The notes beneath the pieces are model-generated. The model did not search any database. It was not told the DNA's origin and saw nothing but the letters and a program-made list of their open reading frames with translations. Shown in pieces: positions 10,100-22,663 of a stretch of DNA of 64,000 nt (its first letter is position 1; every line of letters starts with the position of its first letter). Location of the stretch: contig JALGQZ010000020.1 of assembly GCA_023105745.1 (NCBI GenBank), forward strand, positions 2,922,501 to 2,986,500, written 5' to 3'. The stretch is from Austropuccinia psidii. Lineage: Eukaryota > Basidiomycota > Pucciniomycetes > Pucciniales > Sphaerophragmiaceae. A program made the translations under genes and the position numbers.

Positions 10100-12197
10100 T
10101 GTGGTATTCTATACCATGAGTATCAGTTTCAAGCTTACCAATAAAACAAAAAATGGTAATAAAACAAATTACGCAAAACATATTTACACATTACAACAAC
10201 AGGTTTCAAACAGAAATATAAAATACAAAGCCTCAAGATCTTCTCAAAACAGTATAGTATCAAAGGATATATCCACCTTATTGCATCATCAATAACAAAT
10301 TATGTCATTAAAGGCAGTTAATCTAAATAAAGGTATATGAAGATGGACCAAAGCATCAGAAGGTGTATTTTCCCCACCTTGATTCAATTCAAAGAAGAAA
10401 TACCTCAAGGATATGCATAAAGCTTCAATATATTTTCCAAGAACAAATTTTTGTTTAGAAATAATGACACACATCAAAATTGATAGAAATGATGCAATCT
10501 CCATATGAAATGATACAATATTAAAATAAAGCACCAGCATGATTCTCTCATATATATCATATGACTAGAATAAATTTCAATTGTCAGGAGCTGTATTTTC
10601 TCCACTTTCTTGCAAAAAAGAAAATCTCACCAGCCAAATTATCTCAAATACATCACATGATTTTGATAAGAAAAAGCACCACCAGCATAATTCTCTCATA
10701 ACATAAGTAAAAAATAGAAACAAAAATATTTTCCCCACCTTGATTCAATTTGAATAAGAAATACCTCAAGGCTATGCATAAAATTACAATATATTTTCCA
10801 AGAACAAATGTTTGCTTAGTAATAATGACACACATCAAACTTGATAGAAATGATGCAATCTCCGTATTAAATGATAAAATACTAAAACAGAAACACCAGC
10901 ATAATTCTCTCATAACATACGTAAAAATAGAAACAAAAAATACTTTCCCCACCTTCAAGAAAACATCACCAGCTATATTATCTCAATGACCTCACATGAC
11001 TCTGATAAAAACAAAATCTCACCAGAAAAATTATCTCAAAGACATCACATGATTTTGATAAGAAACAGAAACACCAGCATAATTTTCTCATATATATCAT
11101 ATGACTAGAAGAAAGTTCAATTGTCAAAAGCTGTATTTTCTCCACTTTCTTGGCAAAAAAGAAAAACTCACCAGCCAAATTATCTCAAATACATCACATG
11201 ATTTTGATAAGAAGAAGCACCACCAGCATAATTCTCTCAGCAAACATGCTGCTACACCAAAACTACACGTCTCAACAGCTAAAACCTCTCAACTATGATT
11301 TTTTCTAAGTACCCTATTTTGAGAAGCTCTATGGAGGCCCAAAAGCTATAAATAGAGGTCCTCTCTCCCTCATCTTTCCCATCATCATGGAACAAGTTCC
11401 CACTATCCAGGATCACCACCATCCCTGAACTAGCAGGATATCTAGAATAGTAGTAGTGTTTTAGTAGTGAAAAGCTCAGTAGCCTAGCTCAGTAGCTTAG
11501 TATTAGTGAATAATAGTAGTATAACTGTAGTAAAAGCTCAGCAGCCTTGCTCAGTAGCTTAGTATTAGTGAAGAATAGTAGTATAACTGTAGTAACAGCT
11601 CAGTAGCCTTGCTCAGTAGCTTAGTATTAGTAAAGAATAGTAGTATAACCATAGTTAAAGCTTAGTAGCCTTGCTCAAAATCTTAGTGTAATTAACAAAG
11701 AGAAGTAGTAGTGATATAAACTCAGTATTAAAAAAAATCCTCAAAGAATCAAATCCAGTAGTCTTATTATTAGTACTCATATCAAAAAAAATCATTATAA
11801 TCAACCTAAAGCCATAAAAAATATATATATATTTATCATTCTTATTAAAAAAAAATTCTTATTAGTTTTATTAAAATAACAGAAACCCAAAACATATATA
11901 TATATATATTATCATGACTTTTATTAAAATAAAATAAAAAAATCTAGTGTTTATTTTATGAGAAATTTTAGATCATTTAGAGACTGCTGATAAGTATTCT
12001 CTATCTGTTAAAGCCACAAATCTTGTTTTATCTTGTGATTCTCTGTAGGCTGACTATTCAGTATTATTTAGAGGGGCAGCTAACACACCTTAGCACCCAT
12101 GGTTATTGGACAATTCTGAAATTCAAAACAGACTTGCCAATAATTTCCCCCTCAAGGTACTGCCTTATTTCATCCCACACCAAAAGGAGTTCCCACA
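10100..12197 (+). repeat. Element B 5' LTR
   Basis: It runs TGTGGTATTC...GTTCCCACA and pairs with 29279-31407. Inside are long direct repeats (about 10520-11230) around ACCAGCATAATTCTCTCAT and a CACATGATTTTGATAAGAA segment. A TATA box, TATAAATAG, lies at about 11349 and is followed by a CT-rich stretch, the likely LTR promoter and start region. A minisatellite of about 55 bp with AGCTCAGTAGCCTTGCTCAG lies at about 11465-11690. Several small open frames are repeat-derived and not genes. The same TATA and minisatellite occur in the 3' LTR and in the LTR of A. Confidence 0.9.
11347..11390 (+). promoter_or_regulatory. Probable LTR core promoter of element B
   Basis: CTATAAATAGAGG is followed by a pyrimidine-rich CTCTCTCCCTCATC segment. 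The arrangement is conserved at about 30526 in the other B LTR and about 39320 in the A LTR. Conservation of a TATA-pyrimidine block in three LTR copies suggests the transcription start lies just downstream. No transcript evidence is available here. Confidence 0.5.
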
Positions 12198-12365
12198 TAT
12201 GGTGTCCCAACAGTGGCCAATAACAACTTCAATCATCAATAATCCGTCAATTATCAAAGAAAAAACATTCAAATTTAGTCCATAAAAAAAGCCTTTTATC
12301 AATAAAAAATTTGAAGCGCCTATCAAGTCAATCTGGAATCAGAAAAACCACAAAATTCTAAATCA
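12198..12365 (+). other. Element B primer-binding site and leader
   Basis: Right after the LTR come TATGGTGTCCCAACAGTGG and a short untranslated leader before gag. The same string, with one or two changes, borders the 5' LTR of element C on the minus strand (37292-37312), which supports a primer-binding role. I cannot name the priming tRNA. Confidence 0.6.
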
Positions 12366-14048
12366 TTGTCACCATCAAGTTCTTCAACAAACTCATTTCA
12401 CTATTATTATCCAAAAAGAGGAGAAACACCACCTGGGGAAGAATCACCTATAGATTATAGTATACCAGTTGGTACACCCAGAACCAAGAAGAAAGATCAA
12501 AAGATAGCTACAGATTATTTTCAGAAATTACTCAAAGAACTATTTGAAATTAAAAACGAAAGCAAAAAAGAGGAAATCAACAAAGAATATATCAATATGG
12601 ATTCAGCATCATCATCAAAGATACCACACAATCCAGATTAATCCAAAGAAGAAATTATAAATGAAGAGATCATGCAAGGACAAGAAGATATTTCTGATGT
12701 AGAAAGACTTCATCAAAGAATGTTGGAAATGCAACAAGAATTGATTGAACTCCTTAAAAAAGAAGGGGAAAGGAAAGAGTCAAGTTTTACCTCAGAAAAC
12801 AGCCCAATGGAAGAAACTACAAGCATGCCAAGAAGGGTCACCATCACCATTTTCAAGGCCTATGGCCTCATCAACTCCATTCACTTCACAAAGACCAAAT
12901 ACTCTACCAAAGCGGGTTAATATTCATGCACAGGCTTCAAGCCCATTGCAACAAGAAATCCCACAAAACAATATACCCATTGTCAAGATCAGACCAAAGG
13001 ATTATAATTTATGGTTTGATGGAAAGGAAGTGGAAAGATTTATTAAAAGAGTAGAAAATATAGCAGAAATTGAAGGAGCAAGTGGAAGGTATATAGCAAG
13101 ACAGATATCTTTTTGGACTGATGATCAAGAAATTATCTACCATATTGAAGGAATGCCTGTATTTGAAACTGGAAATTGAGAGCAATTAAAATTGGATATG
13201 AAGAGGAGATGGGGAATAGTTTCACCTGAAAGAAGATACAAGCCGTCCTCCATTACTCAATTATTTACAAAGATTCAACAAGAAGGAGGAATTAGAAATA
13301 TGAATCAATATGAAAGGTTCATTGGTGAATATGAATCCATTATTAATTATCTCAGGAGGTATCAATATATACAAGGAGATATCAATCACAATCAAGAAAT
13401 TTTGGCAATTCTTTCCTCAAGTGTTCAAGAATCTATTTACAAAGAAATGATTAAAGATAAGGGCATGGTGCAAGCTTTGGATGGTGGTTATATCATTCCA
13501 AGATTGGAAATCTTAACGTTATATATTGAACAAGATTTAGAAACCAAAGTCTTAATTCAACAGAAGGAATTTTCACAACCAAAGTCACAAGAGAAGAAAG
13601 CTAGGTTTGAAGAGGAAAGCTGGGAAGAAGTCTTAACGCAAATGAAATATCTTACCCAAAAAATTCAAGATCCTCAGCCGCAAGGGCATCAATCAAAGGA
13701 TACTGGGAAGGAATCAGTTAAGGAAGTATTGAATCAGCTCAAACACCTTTCAGAAGTAGTTGAATCTCCAAATAAAACACAAGCAGGCAACAATCAATAT
13801 CAGAAAGTTACGCAAAACTCACAGCCATTCACGCCAAGATATCCTTTACCACCCATATGTTCCAGCTCAAATGGCTCCAAGACAGCCATTGAAGTGTTAT
13901 TACTGCCTAGAAGAAGGAAATTCCGCAATACAAGCAGGCAATAATCAAGATCAGAAATTTATGCAAAACTTACAGCCACTCAGGCCAAGATATCCTTTAC
14001 CATCCATATGTTCCACCTCAAATGGCTCCAATACAGCCATTGAAGTGT
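12366..14048 (+). pseudogene. Ty3 gag of element B, N-terminal and central part, frameshifted
   Basis: The reading frame begins near 12366 with a Ser/Pro-rich N-terminus, continues through coiled-coil-like Glu/Lys-rich stretches, and switches frame near 12840. It then reads the capsid core: PIVKIRPKDYNLWFDGKEVE, VERFIKRVENIA and a region ending near 13944. Stops interrupt it at about 12640 (TAA) and 13177 (TGA). A tandem duplication of about 150 bp (13783-13931 and 13932-14048) repeats the segment before the zinc knuckle; the first copy of the knuckle has Asn for His and lacks the last Cys. Gag would form the particle that packages element RNA. A solo LTR interrupts the second knuckle at 14048, and gag resumes at 15857. 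Confidence 0.85.
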
Positions 14049-15856
14049 TGTAAGGTGTGGATATGAAACTTTGATTAAAAATCAAGTACTTTTCCTGTCC
14101 TCAAAAATTTGTATAAGGTAAAAATCAATTAAAAATAGTAAGAAATATTATTTTTAAGAGAAAACACACCAATTTTATTGTTTATAACTTTATTAGTATA
14201 AGACAATAATATTTTAAAAAATTATTGTTTTACCAACAATGAAAATGTATCCAAAAAATACTCTACAAGAGATATTTTAAGGCTACAAAAGAAATTTCTT
14301 CAAGAGCAATTTCAATTGGAATTAATTGAGCAAAGAACTGCAAGCAATTAATTAAAGAACAAAGTATTTAAAAATAATATTAAAGAGAAAACACGCCCAA
14401 AAGTGACCAGAGTGAATTTGGAAACAAAGTGACAAAGCTAACAGTGATGAAAGATGCTTTAATTCACTTTTGGGGTGGTTCAGGGGTAAAAATGATTATA
14501 AGAGTTACAAGCAATGATTATAATGATTTTTTCACGTGGTTAAAAGGATTAAAATGATTTGATAAAGGTGGTTGGAATCTTTTATTGATTGGTTTAACAA
14601 TGTTTAAACTAATTATAAAAGGAAAAGATTCTAACATGAAGAGAAAAGTGGGGCAAAGAAGACATTCTTTTATAGCCATCAATTCTCTTACTCTAAAAGT
14701 AAAATTTACTCTTTTCAGTCGTGAAAAACAGTCTGACAACAGAAAATCCAATTATGGCATCATTGATCCCTGGTCTAGACCAAAAAAGGGCTGGTTTAAG
14801 CCATTTTTAGCCATTTTAGACCCTTAAATCAGCCATTACTATAGCAATACCAGGCCTAGAGCCTTCAAAACACGTCAGAATGTGTGTCAGAGGCGTAGAA
14901 ACCAGTTAAAACTGTTTTTACTGTGATTGTTTTATCTTAAGGGTAGTTTTACCCTCTTGGCAACAGCTAAAACTACCCCAGTTGGTATCAAAACCTCATC
15001 ATCAATTGAGTCCACAGACCCTGTAACTCAATTCCAGGCCAAAAGTGATGAACTTTTGCGTGAATTGTGACATCCCAGGCCTGTCAGCAAGGATTTTGGG
15101 GGTCTAGCTCCCCTTTAGAGCTGAAGTTCCTTTTCCCTCCAAATTTAATCTTTCCAATTTATTTTTCCTTTAATTCCTCATCATGTATTCTACTTATAAT
15201 TTACATATGTAATTCAATTGAATTGTACAGTACAATACAGTAGTAATTGACACCTCATATGTAAATCAAAGTTCACTTATTTAATACACGCGCACATTTT
15301 GACATTTCAATTGAATTCAATTGAAAATACTTCAATTCCTCATAAATTCTAAACTAAACACAACATCTCAATTTTAACACAAAAATTGATGGTTAACACC
15401 ACATGTGGTGTGAATTAAATTAAAGTTTTGAGGATTTTCAACTTTTGTATTGAAAATACTAAAAACTTAATTTAAGCTTATTTAGAGTTGAGTTACAAGA
15501 ATTTCACTGAGAGGTGACCCCACCTGATTTTTTATGAGGAATCCAATGGTGAAATAATTTTTATATGTTTATTTATTAGATAAAAAGTTATAATAATTTT
15601 TATTTAACTTTTTTCCAAATTTATTTATTTTTTCACAATTTTGTTAAAATTTCATTTTTACTTAATTTTTTCAAGTATAAATGTAATTTTATACTTACAA
15701 AATTTAATGTATTTCTATTTGTGAATTGTAATTAATTTTATATTTATATTTTTATCTTTATTTTAATAATATAAATAAATTCATTTTATTTATATTAATA
15801 TGTTATTTTTGTATTTGTGGTCTTTTGGGTATATGAAATTACCTCTAAGGCTCACA
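14049..15856 (-). mobile_element. Solo LTR inserted in the gag zinc knuckle of element B
   Basis: It begins TGTAAGGTGTGG and ends GGCTCACA, flanked by AGTGT at 14044-14048 and 15857-15861. Removing it rejoins the gag codons on both sides. The first 500 bp or so match the start of the LTR of element D (44301 onward). As D is on the minus strand and this copy reads the same way, it is assigned to the minus strand. No internal element sequence is present, so it is a solo LTR left by recombination between two LTRs. The right-hand two thirds is AT-rich and non-coding. Confidence 0.88.
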
Positions 15857-17202
15857 AGTGTTCTTACTGCCTAGAAGAAGGACATTCTGCAATAACGTGT
15901 AATCATCTCACAGGGGACTTGGAGAAAAGAAGGGTCTTGAAGCGTGGAGGAACATATCTTTTTCCAAATTTTCAAAGAGTACCCACAGAAGGCCCTAAAT
16001 CTGCAAAAGAATTAGTTAGACATTTTGCCAAATAGCAGGAGGATTTTACAAAGAAAATGATGGAACAATCAAATCCACCCCAAAAGAAGGAAGAAATAAC
16101 AGTAATTGAGGAAAGCAAAGGTGAGAAGGCAACCGCTATAGCTCAAATAGAAGAATGGGGAAACTGGAAACCTCCTCAAATATCACCAGCAAATGAAAAT
16201 ATTCAAATAAATTTTGGGCTTAGACAGCCAAGGCAAAGAGCTGCAAGAAAGGAAAGTCAAAGTCAAACACAGCAAGAGGATAAAACTGAAACACACAAAC
16301 CTTTTAAAAAGAAGATACCAGGTTCCTACCATAAGGAAGATGAGGCAGAAGAAGAAATAAGAGTTCTAATCCCAACAAAATACAAGAAAACACAAGAAGG
16401 AAAGGAATTAGATAATGATGATATTGACATCATTTCCAAGGAAAAGAATAAGGAGGTACTTAGACAGGAATCACAAAAGATTGAATTAAAGAACAAGGTA
16501 AAATCTACAGCCAACAATCCAAAGCTAATAATTGAACATGTGAGGAAGAAAATACTTTAACAAAAAATAAATCTTACTCTTGAAGAAATATTATTAATGT
16601 CACCAACCTTTATTGATAAATTACAAAATTTAACTACCCAGGAAAAAGAAGTAATAGTATCAGTCAATGCGTCAAATATCCAAGAGAGACTACTTTCAGT
16701 AAAGCCACGGGACTATGATACCCCAAGATTACATCATGCATGCCCACTTGGATTTATGGAAGTATTTATTGGAAGAGAAGAATATCCTACAATGGCATTG
16801 GTGGATACTGGATCAGAAATTAATATAATTCCAGAGGAAATTGCAATTCAAGCCTCACTTACAAGTAGAAAGCTCAATATGAATCTCAGAGGAATTGGTG
16901 GACATACCACATCCTTGGTTGGACTCTCAGAATTTACACCAAGTACTATGATAACAGGAGAAGAAAAAGAAATTCATTTATTCATAGCAAAAAGAGGTGT
17001 ACATACCATACTTGAAAGACCATTTTTAGCAGATAATAATGTTAAATTGGAATTTTCACACAAGCAAGGACAAATATTTAGTTATCCAGAGCAAGATGGA
17101 CATCAATTATGTTTACCAATATGTAACCCCCAAGCTATGGGCTGGCAAATTTCTCCACCACAAGGTATGGAGCTTTGTGCATCTTCAGAGATTGGAAAAT
17201 GA
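15857..17202 (+). pseudogene. Ty3 gag C-terminus and aspartic protease of element B
   Basis: The frame resumes with an intact CCHC zinc knuckle (CSYCLEEGHSAITC, spacing C-x2-C-x4-H-x4-C), then a Lys/Glu-rich linker with stops at 16033 (TAG) and 16558 (TAA). The protease follows in 16597-17202, with the active site ALVDTGSEINIIPEE and a downstream LERPFLADNN segment. In related copies the equivalent position reads GRPFLADN (see C at about 33820). The protease would cleave the polyprotein. The catalytic triad is intact here, but the stops would block a continuous gag-protease product. Confidence 0.85.
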
Positions 17203-17271
17203 TCAATACATGGAGCAGAATCATCCAAAAGAAATGAAACAGAGGAAACATAAAGCCAATCTTCAACAAGA

Positions 17272-18790
17272 GTGAAGAAAATATTTCTTGGACCTAACAA
17301 AATACCCTTCTCAGCTATTTTTGATGCAAAAAATGACTTGAATTTAATAACTCAGGAAATAGCCCTAAAAGCAGAATTAAAAATCAGCCCTTACACATCA
17401 AAATCAACAGATAGCTTTTTGAAGCCAATTGGTCAAATTAAAAATCTTGAAGTCACTTTTGAAAGTGAAGAGAAAACCTACCTGGACTTCTTAGTATTTG
17501 AAAATTTCAACCAGATAATAGATGAAGAAAAGTTAAGCATATTATCTTCATCTAAAGAAAGTATTCCACCTCAAACTGAAAGAAAATCTAAAGGGAAGGA
17601 TCCAGAAGAGGATGAATTGAAGGTAGAAGATAGTGAAGCAATAGAAAAAATAAAAATGGAACTGAAGAAGATGAGAAGAAATTCGGACATAGCCATAGAA
17701 GACCCAGAGAAATGGCTAGCACTTGAGTTAAGTGGTATGAACAAAGGAGATCAAAGTAGAAAGCCCACATGAGAAATTCAAAATGGATCTGAAGCCACCT
17801 GAAGCAAATTCCTCAAGAATTTCAGAAGACTATTTCAATTTATTTCAAGAGGAAACTGGGTACATTTGTGACACTGAATATGATTTACTAAGTGAAGAAC
17901 CAAAAGATAGCATAATCAAGCCATTGGCAAAAAGAAAATTCGAAGAATTGGAAAAGGAAATTTCCATAATTACTGAAGACAAAATGGATCAAGTTTGGGA
18001 TAGAAATATTCAAAAGAGGATTGAGAAAAAAATGGAAACAGCAGAATCAGAAGATGACTTGAAGTTATACCAACAAAATAATGGAGATTTGGAAGATAAA
18101 TATAAGAAAGGAAGAATATTTGAAGACCTAGAAGAAGGAGAGTTATCACAAAATACACAAAGGCTAGCTGGACTTAGCATTCTAGAAGAATTTAATGATG
18201 CCTATGATCAAGTATTCTGCCTTTCAAGCTCAACTGATTTATTTACTCAAAATCAAGGAATTAAATTTGGATTACCAAATGACTCCCAGAATCAAAATGG
18301 CATACAGAAAGACATACCAGAATATGAAGGAGTAGAAGATTATGTAATACTTCCAATAATAAAATTTAAGGAACTGTATGATTATGAGCTAGATTCATCA
18401 TGAATTCAAACAGAATATCTTTCAGAACTACCTGGATCAAATCTTACAAATGTTGATTTTCTGGAATTACTGACCACTATTGGAATCAAAGGAAATTTAC
18501 GGAATCCTTACTGGAAGAAGCCTTATGGATATTATCAAATGACAATAGAAGGACTGTATCCCAAAATGGTATGGGCTCAAGATGATTTGAATCTAGATGG
18601 TTTGGAAATCTTGGGAGGAACTCTTTGCTGGTGTGATTTTGGGTACATGTTTATTCATGAAGTCAAAGGTTTTGTTTCAGAATGGAAAGGAAATACACAA
18701 AGAAAACAATGCAACAAGATATTTGGAGAAATATTGAAGGACATATGTCTTTCAGTAATTCACAACAGAATGTTGAATATATCTCAATAA
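17272..18790 (+). pseudogene. Element B region after protease: acidic coiled-coil reading frames
   Basis: Open stretches at 17272-17772, 17783-18403 and 18539-18790 continue the polyprotein with two stops and a frame change. They encode Lys/Glu-rich sequence and then a more globular stretch containing GLYPKMVWAQDDLN and GTLCWCDFGYMFIHEVKGF. I do not recognise a domain. The same place in element C (32062-33700) also has acidic low-complexity frames, so this is a conserved family-specific tail after the protease rather than RT. It ends in two stops at about 18788. Confidence 0.6.
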
Positions 18791-20214
18791 TAACTGAAGT
18801 AATCCAATTTCAATTGCCAATTAAAAAAAACCACCATAAAAAATAGCAAAAAATAATAAAAGAAATAATCTAAAAAAAGAGAACTATTTTCATATCTGTA
18901 TTAGTATCAGGGCAGTGACCTCCTGCCTTATCAAAGAGGAATTTCAATTTTTCAATTTTTTTTTTCAAGTATCTTATCACTCAAGGCTATAAATCAGTAT
19001 TCAATAAAGGACTTCAAACTCAAAATTTTCCAAGAGATTTTTCTCAATGTACAAGTATCATTATTTTATTTAAAAAGAAAACAGGGGTGGTTATCTGTTC
19101 TTATGCCACCTCATATAAAAAATGGCACAAGTTTGGGGAATTGTGGGCCCATAGGCCTTTATTAATGTTATTTCTCTTTTTTTGAAAAAAAAAATGAAAA
19201 TATGGTGTGAAGAAACAGAAAAAGAAGATATAGATAGCTCAAAATATCAAAATTATGACCGCCAGTCATAATTTGGTTCTTTGAGACAGGAAGATATAAG
19301 ATATGGAAAGGAAAACAAGAGGAAACAAAAACCAACCAAACAAGCTAGGCCATTCAGATACAGAAAAGGAAGATAGAAGAAGTTCAAAATTTCAAAATTA
19401 TGACCGCTGGTCATAGTTTGCCATAAAAGCAAGAAAATTATATCAAGACAGGGAAGAAAAACCAACCAAACAAGCTAGGCCATTCAGATACAGAAAAAGA
19501 AGATAGAAGGAGTTCAAAATGTCAAAATTATGACCGCTGGTAATAGTTTGCCATAAAGGCAAGAAAACTATATCAAGACGGGGAAGAAAAACCAACCAAA
19601 CAAGCTAGGCCATTCAGATACAGAAAGAGAAGATAGAAGAAGTTCAAAATGTCAAAATTATGACCACCAGTCACAGTTTGCCATAAAAGAAAGAAAACTA
19701 TATTCAGACAGGGAAGAAAAACCAACCAAACAAGCTAGTCCATTCAGATACAGAAAAGGAAGATCAAAGAATTTAAAATGTCAAATTATGACCGCCAGTC
19801 ATAAAATGAACACCTCAATACAGAAAATAATTCAACTCACGAAAAGGCTACTACAATTTATACTGGATGACATTCTTATAGCCCCAAATTAATGAGTTTA
19901 GTCAATCTTTGACAATCACACATCCTTCCAGCATTTTATATAACAAAATTGAAATCAGTACTTCTCAAATCATGGTCAAGGTTGAGCACCCTCAATCACA
20001 AGGTTCCAAGGATCAATTGAATGAACAGAATCAAGGAATACAACAATACCAAATTGCACCACTAAGCTTGCTCAAGGCTCAGAATATGCTTCCCAGCATG
20101 GTTACCCTATTCCTGGAACTGACAGGTCTGGCAGCAGAATCACTGCCAGAGGGGGGAATTGAACCCATTTCAAATTTGATGAAAGTGGAAAGCAACCCAG
20201 AATCACTAACCACT
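18791..20214 (+). other. Element B spacer between protease and pol
   Basis: This non-coding region lies between the protease frame and the position where pol starts in element A. It holds AT-rich DNA, the 120-bp tandem repeats at about 19205-19805, and a stretch (about 20040-20211) matching the start of this window in A. ACT at 20212-20214 is the left target duplication of the EnSpm element. A weak frame at 19909-20259 crosses the transposon boundary and is not a gene. Confidence 0.7.
19205..19805 (+). repeat. Tandem array, 5 copies of about 120 bp with a palindromic core
   Basis: Each unit holds TTCAAAATTATGACC, a short hairpin of the form ATGACC-GCT-GGTCAT, a TTTGCCATAAA stretch and AAACCAACCAAACAAGCTAG. 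The hairpins are near 19256, 19399, 19519, 19639 and 19788. Some copies keep perfect arms, while others carry single changes in one arm. The array lies in the spacer between protease and pol. Confidence 0.85.
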
Positions 20215-20271
20215 CACCACCGCGAAAATGCTGACTTAAGCACAACTGCGTCGCACTGACCTAGGTATGAG
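20215..20271 (+). repeat. EnSpm element left terminal inverted repeat
   Basis: It begins CACCACCGCGAAAATGCTGA and continues to GTATGAG. It matches the reverse complement of 28032-28088 at 53 of 57 positions. These ends are where the transposase would cut. Confidence 0.95.
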
Positions 20272-20849
20272 GTCAGTGCAAGGTTGTTAGTTTTTACGCA
20301 CCCATTCTCAGGATTTTCCATCAATGTTTCCCCTCAGTACCTTCACAAAGGCACACAAAGGTATCGTAATTTCTAAATCTTCTTATTAAATAACTCCTTT
20401 TGTTTTGTTTTTTTGTGTAGCATCAAGAATCAAAGAACAGGGAAAGGTAGCGATATATGCTTATTTTTTTATCAATGGGATTCAAACCCTTCTGGACCAC
20501 AATGAAGTATGTTTTCATACCTAATTTTTGTTTATTTGAAGGAGTCATTTTAAAAATATAGTTTTCTTTCCTTCTATACGGAATTTATTTTCTCTTCCCC
20601 TCATCCTGTTTTATCACATGCCTTATTTCTCTTGGATTTTTTTCCTAATTTGTGCGATTGTTTCATATTACCTTATTTTTGAACTCTTTTATTATCCATT
20701 TCTTTATTTATATTATTTCGTCTCCTATTTTTTCTACTTCGTCGATTATATTTCTTATCTTTTCTCTGCTGACTCACCAATAATTAATACTCTAGACCTT
20801 TCGAACACTGCCATTCCACATACCATCCAGTTGGTCATTAACATTACCT

Positions 20850-22663
20850 ATGAATTTCGGGTACCACAATAGCTCTCAAGCCTTTTCATCAGCATCATCA
20901 CTTGGACCTGAATTGAATGTCCTCCTCAATTCACAGGCTGACCAAATTCAACAACTCCAACAACGTCTTGAAGCTCGTGATCAGTAATTTGAGATCTTAC
21001 TTTCACAAGTAAATGATCTTCATGTTCAAAACCAAAATCAACCGATGTCCACAGCAAAATCAAAAGGTAACAAAAGAAACCAAACCCTCACCCCCCAACG
21101 AACCGCCAATAACACAGAACAACATAGGAAGACCTCTCACTACAAAAAGTTAGTTTCAGCACAAAAAAAGAAAAAAAAACCAAACCCCAACCCCCAAAAA
21201 GCGACATCCTCACCAGCTAACTGTCAAAGAAACACCAGCAGGGTTTGAACCGACCAAGGTGAGGAATTCCTCTGCTCAAATTCAAGTCTTTCTTTCAAGA
21301 TGCTTCTAATGTATTGAATTTTTAGGAGGCATTTTCCATACACATCAAAGTATTATGGGGCCTTATCTATCAAGATTCAATCCCTATTCCACCTGATTAT
21401 TCATTGCTAAAAGAGTTCAACACTTGATTTTCATTTTCTGAAGACATTTCCAATTTGATTCAAAGCCCTATTGCAGTATCCTTGATACCAGAACAAGACG
21501 TTATCACCCTATGAGGAGTCCAGCCAGGAAAGAAGAAACTCGCTCATGGAATAATTAATTTAAAGGATTTTCACATTTGATATGTTCATTCATTATTATC
21601 CAAGCTTGGCATACGAAGATGGGCTCCAGACCTTAATAACCCAAGTGACACGCTTTATAATGAGGCCTGTCGTATCAGTGCAATCCAAACATTTCGACAA
21701 CTTTCTGCTGGGGGAGCTTATGAGTACACAAATATAAACTTGAAGTTTTTGAACGATATTCAATTGCTTGAGGCAACCTACAGCCATATTGTCTATTGGT
21801 CACTAGCTCAACGATACAAGAAAGAATTGAAACAATCTGGAAAGTACAAAAAGGATAAAGAACGGAGTGCAATCTTACGAGCCAGACTAAGGGTCAGTCA
21901 AAAATCTTTCTTCATCAAACTTTCTTTTGGCTAATTTACCTTCTGTATTTAGTTAAAAAACGCTCGTTACGCATTTGGTGTTGCACAGGGATTTCCTAAC
22001 CGCTATTTAAAAATATTGTTGAACATTGATGCACACAGCGATGATGAACGCGACCCCAAAGGGAAGAGGTATATTATCAGAAGAATTGAATGTTGATCTG
22101 CACAAGCAAACCTCTTTATGCGCAGGGTGGATGAAGAGATGGAGAAGGTTGACCAAGACAATGGCGTGAAATCTCAACGACACGAACGATATGTCCCTGC
22201 TATACCTGCAAAATCGATTTGTACTCGAGTACCCAAGGGGCTTCCAATAGATTTCTATGACCCAACCTGGTTCAATAGTCGTCCACCAGGACAAAAGACT
22301 GTAATTGCTGATTATCTAAATGTGGCATTCTTGCCAGACGCTTCAGCATCAATTCGGGGAATTCAACATACCGATGAAAAATTAAGTGATAAGAAATTTA
22401 CTGAAAAGTATTGGGACAAAGTGATTGGGCCATATGATATTTCTCACGAAATTCCTAATGAAGAATCAGATGAAAGTGAAGGTGAGCTTAGTGATGGTTC
22501 GGATGTGGTCTCCAGTCAAGAACAGAGTAAAGACGAAGAATATGAAGAAGCTTTTGAAGAAGGAGAAATCAATCCTGGGTTGGAACAAGACACCGAGATG
22601 GCACAAGCACAAGATCTCAATTGTTATACTGTGCCTCATGAAAATGATTGGGCAGGATGGTAG
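20850..22663 (+). pseudogene. EnSpm-borne second gene (unknown function), broken by stops
   Basis: The best start is ATG 20850 (MNFGYHNSSQAFSSASSLGP), followed by a Gln-rich coiled coil and a basic linker. An intron probably runs from 21259 (GTGAGG) to about 21295. A second, from 21893 (GTCAGT) to 21952 (TTTAG), rejoins the frame and leads to KNARYAFGVAQGFPNRYL. The C-terminus is acidic and ends at TAG 22661. Stops lie at 20985 (TAA), 21246 (TGA), 21323 (TAG), 21425, 21512 and 21578 (TGA), and about 22093 (TGA). It is convergent with the transposase. Similar proteins, as I recall, are widely dispersed in rust genomes beside Tnp2 transposases. Its role, perhaps DNA binding as in plant TnpA, is inference. 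Confidence 0.7.

Noticed and set aside
10289..11298. Several small open frames in the B LTR
   Set aside because: They recur as repeats within the LTR on both strands and change with repeat number. They are non-coding.
19909..20259. Frame of 116 codons
   Set aside because: It crosses the insertion boundary of the EnSpm element at 20215 and so cannot be a native gene.
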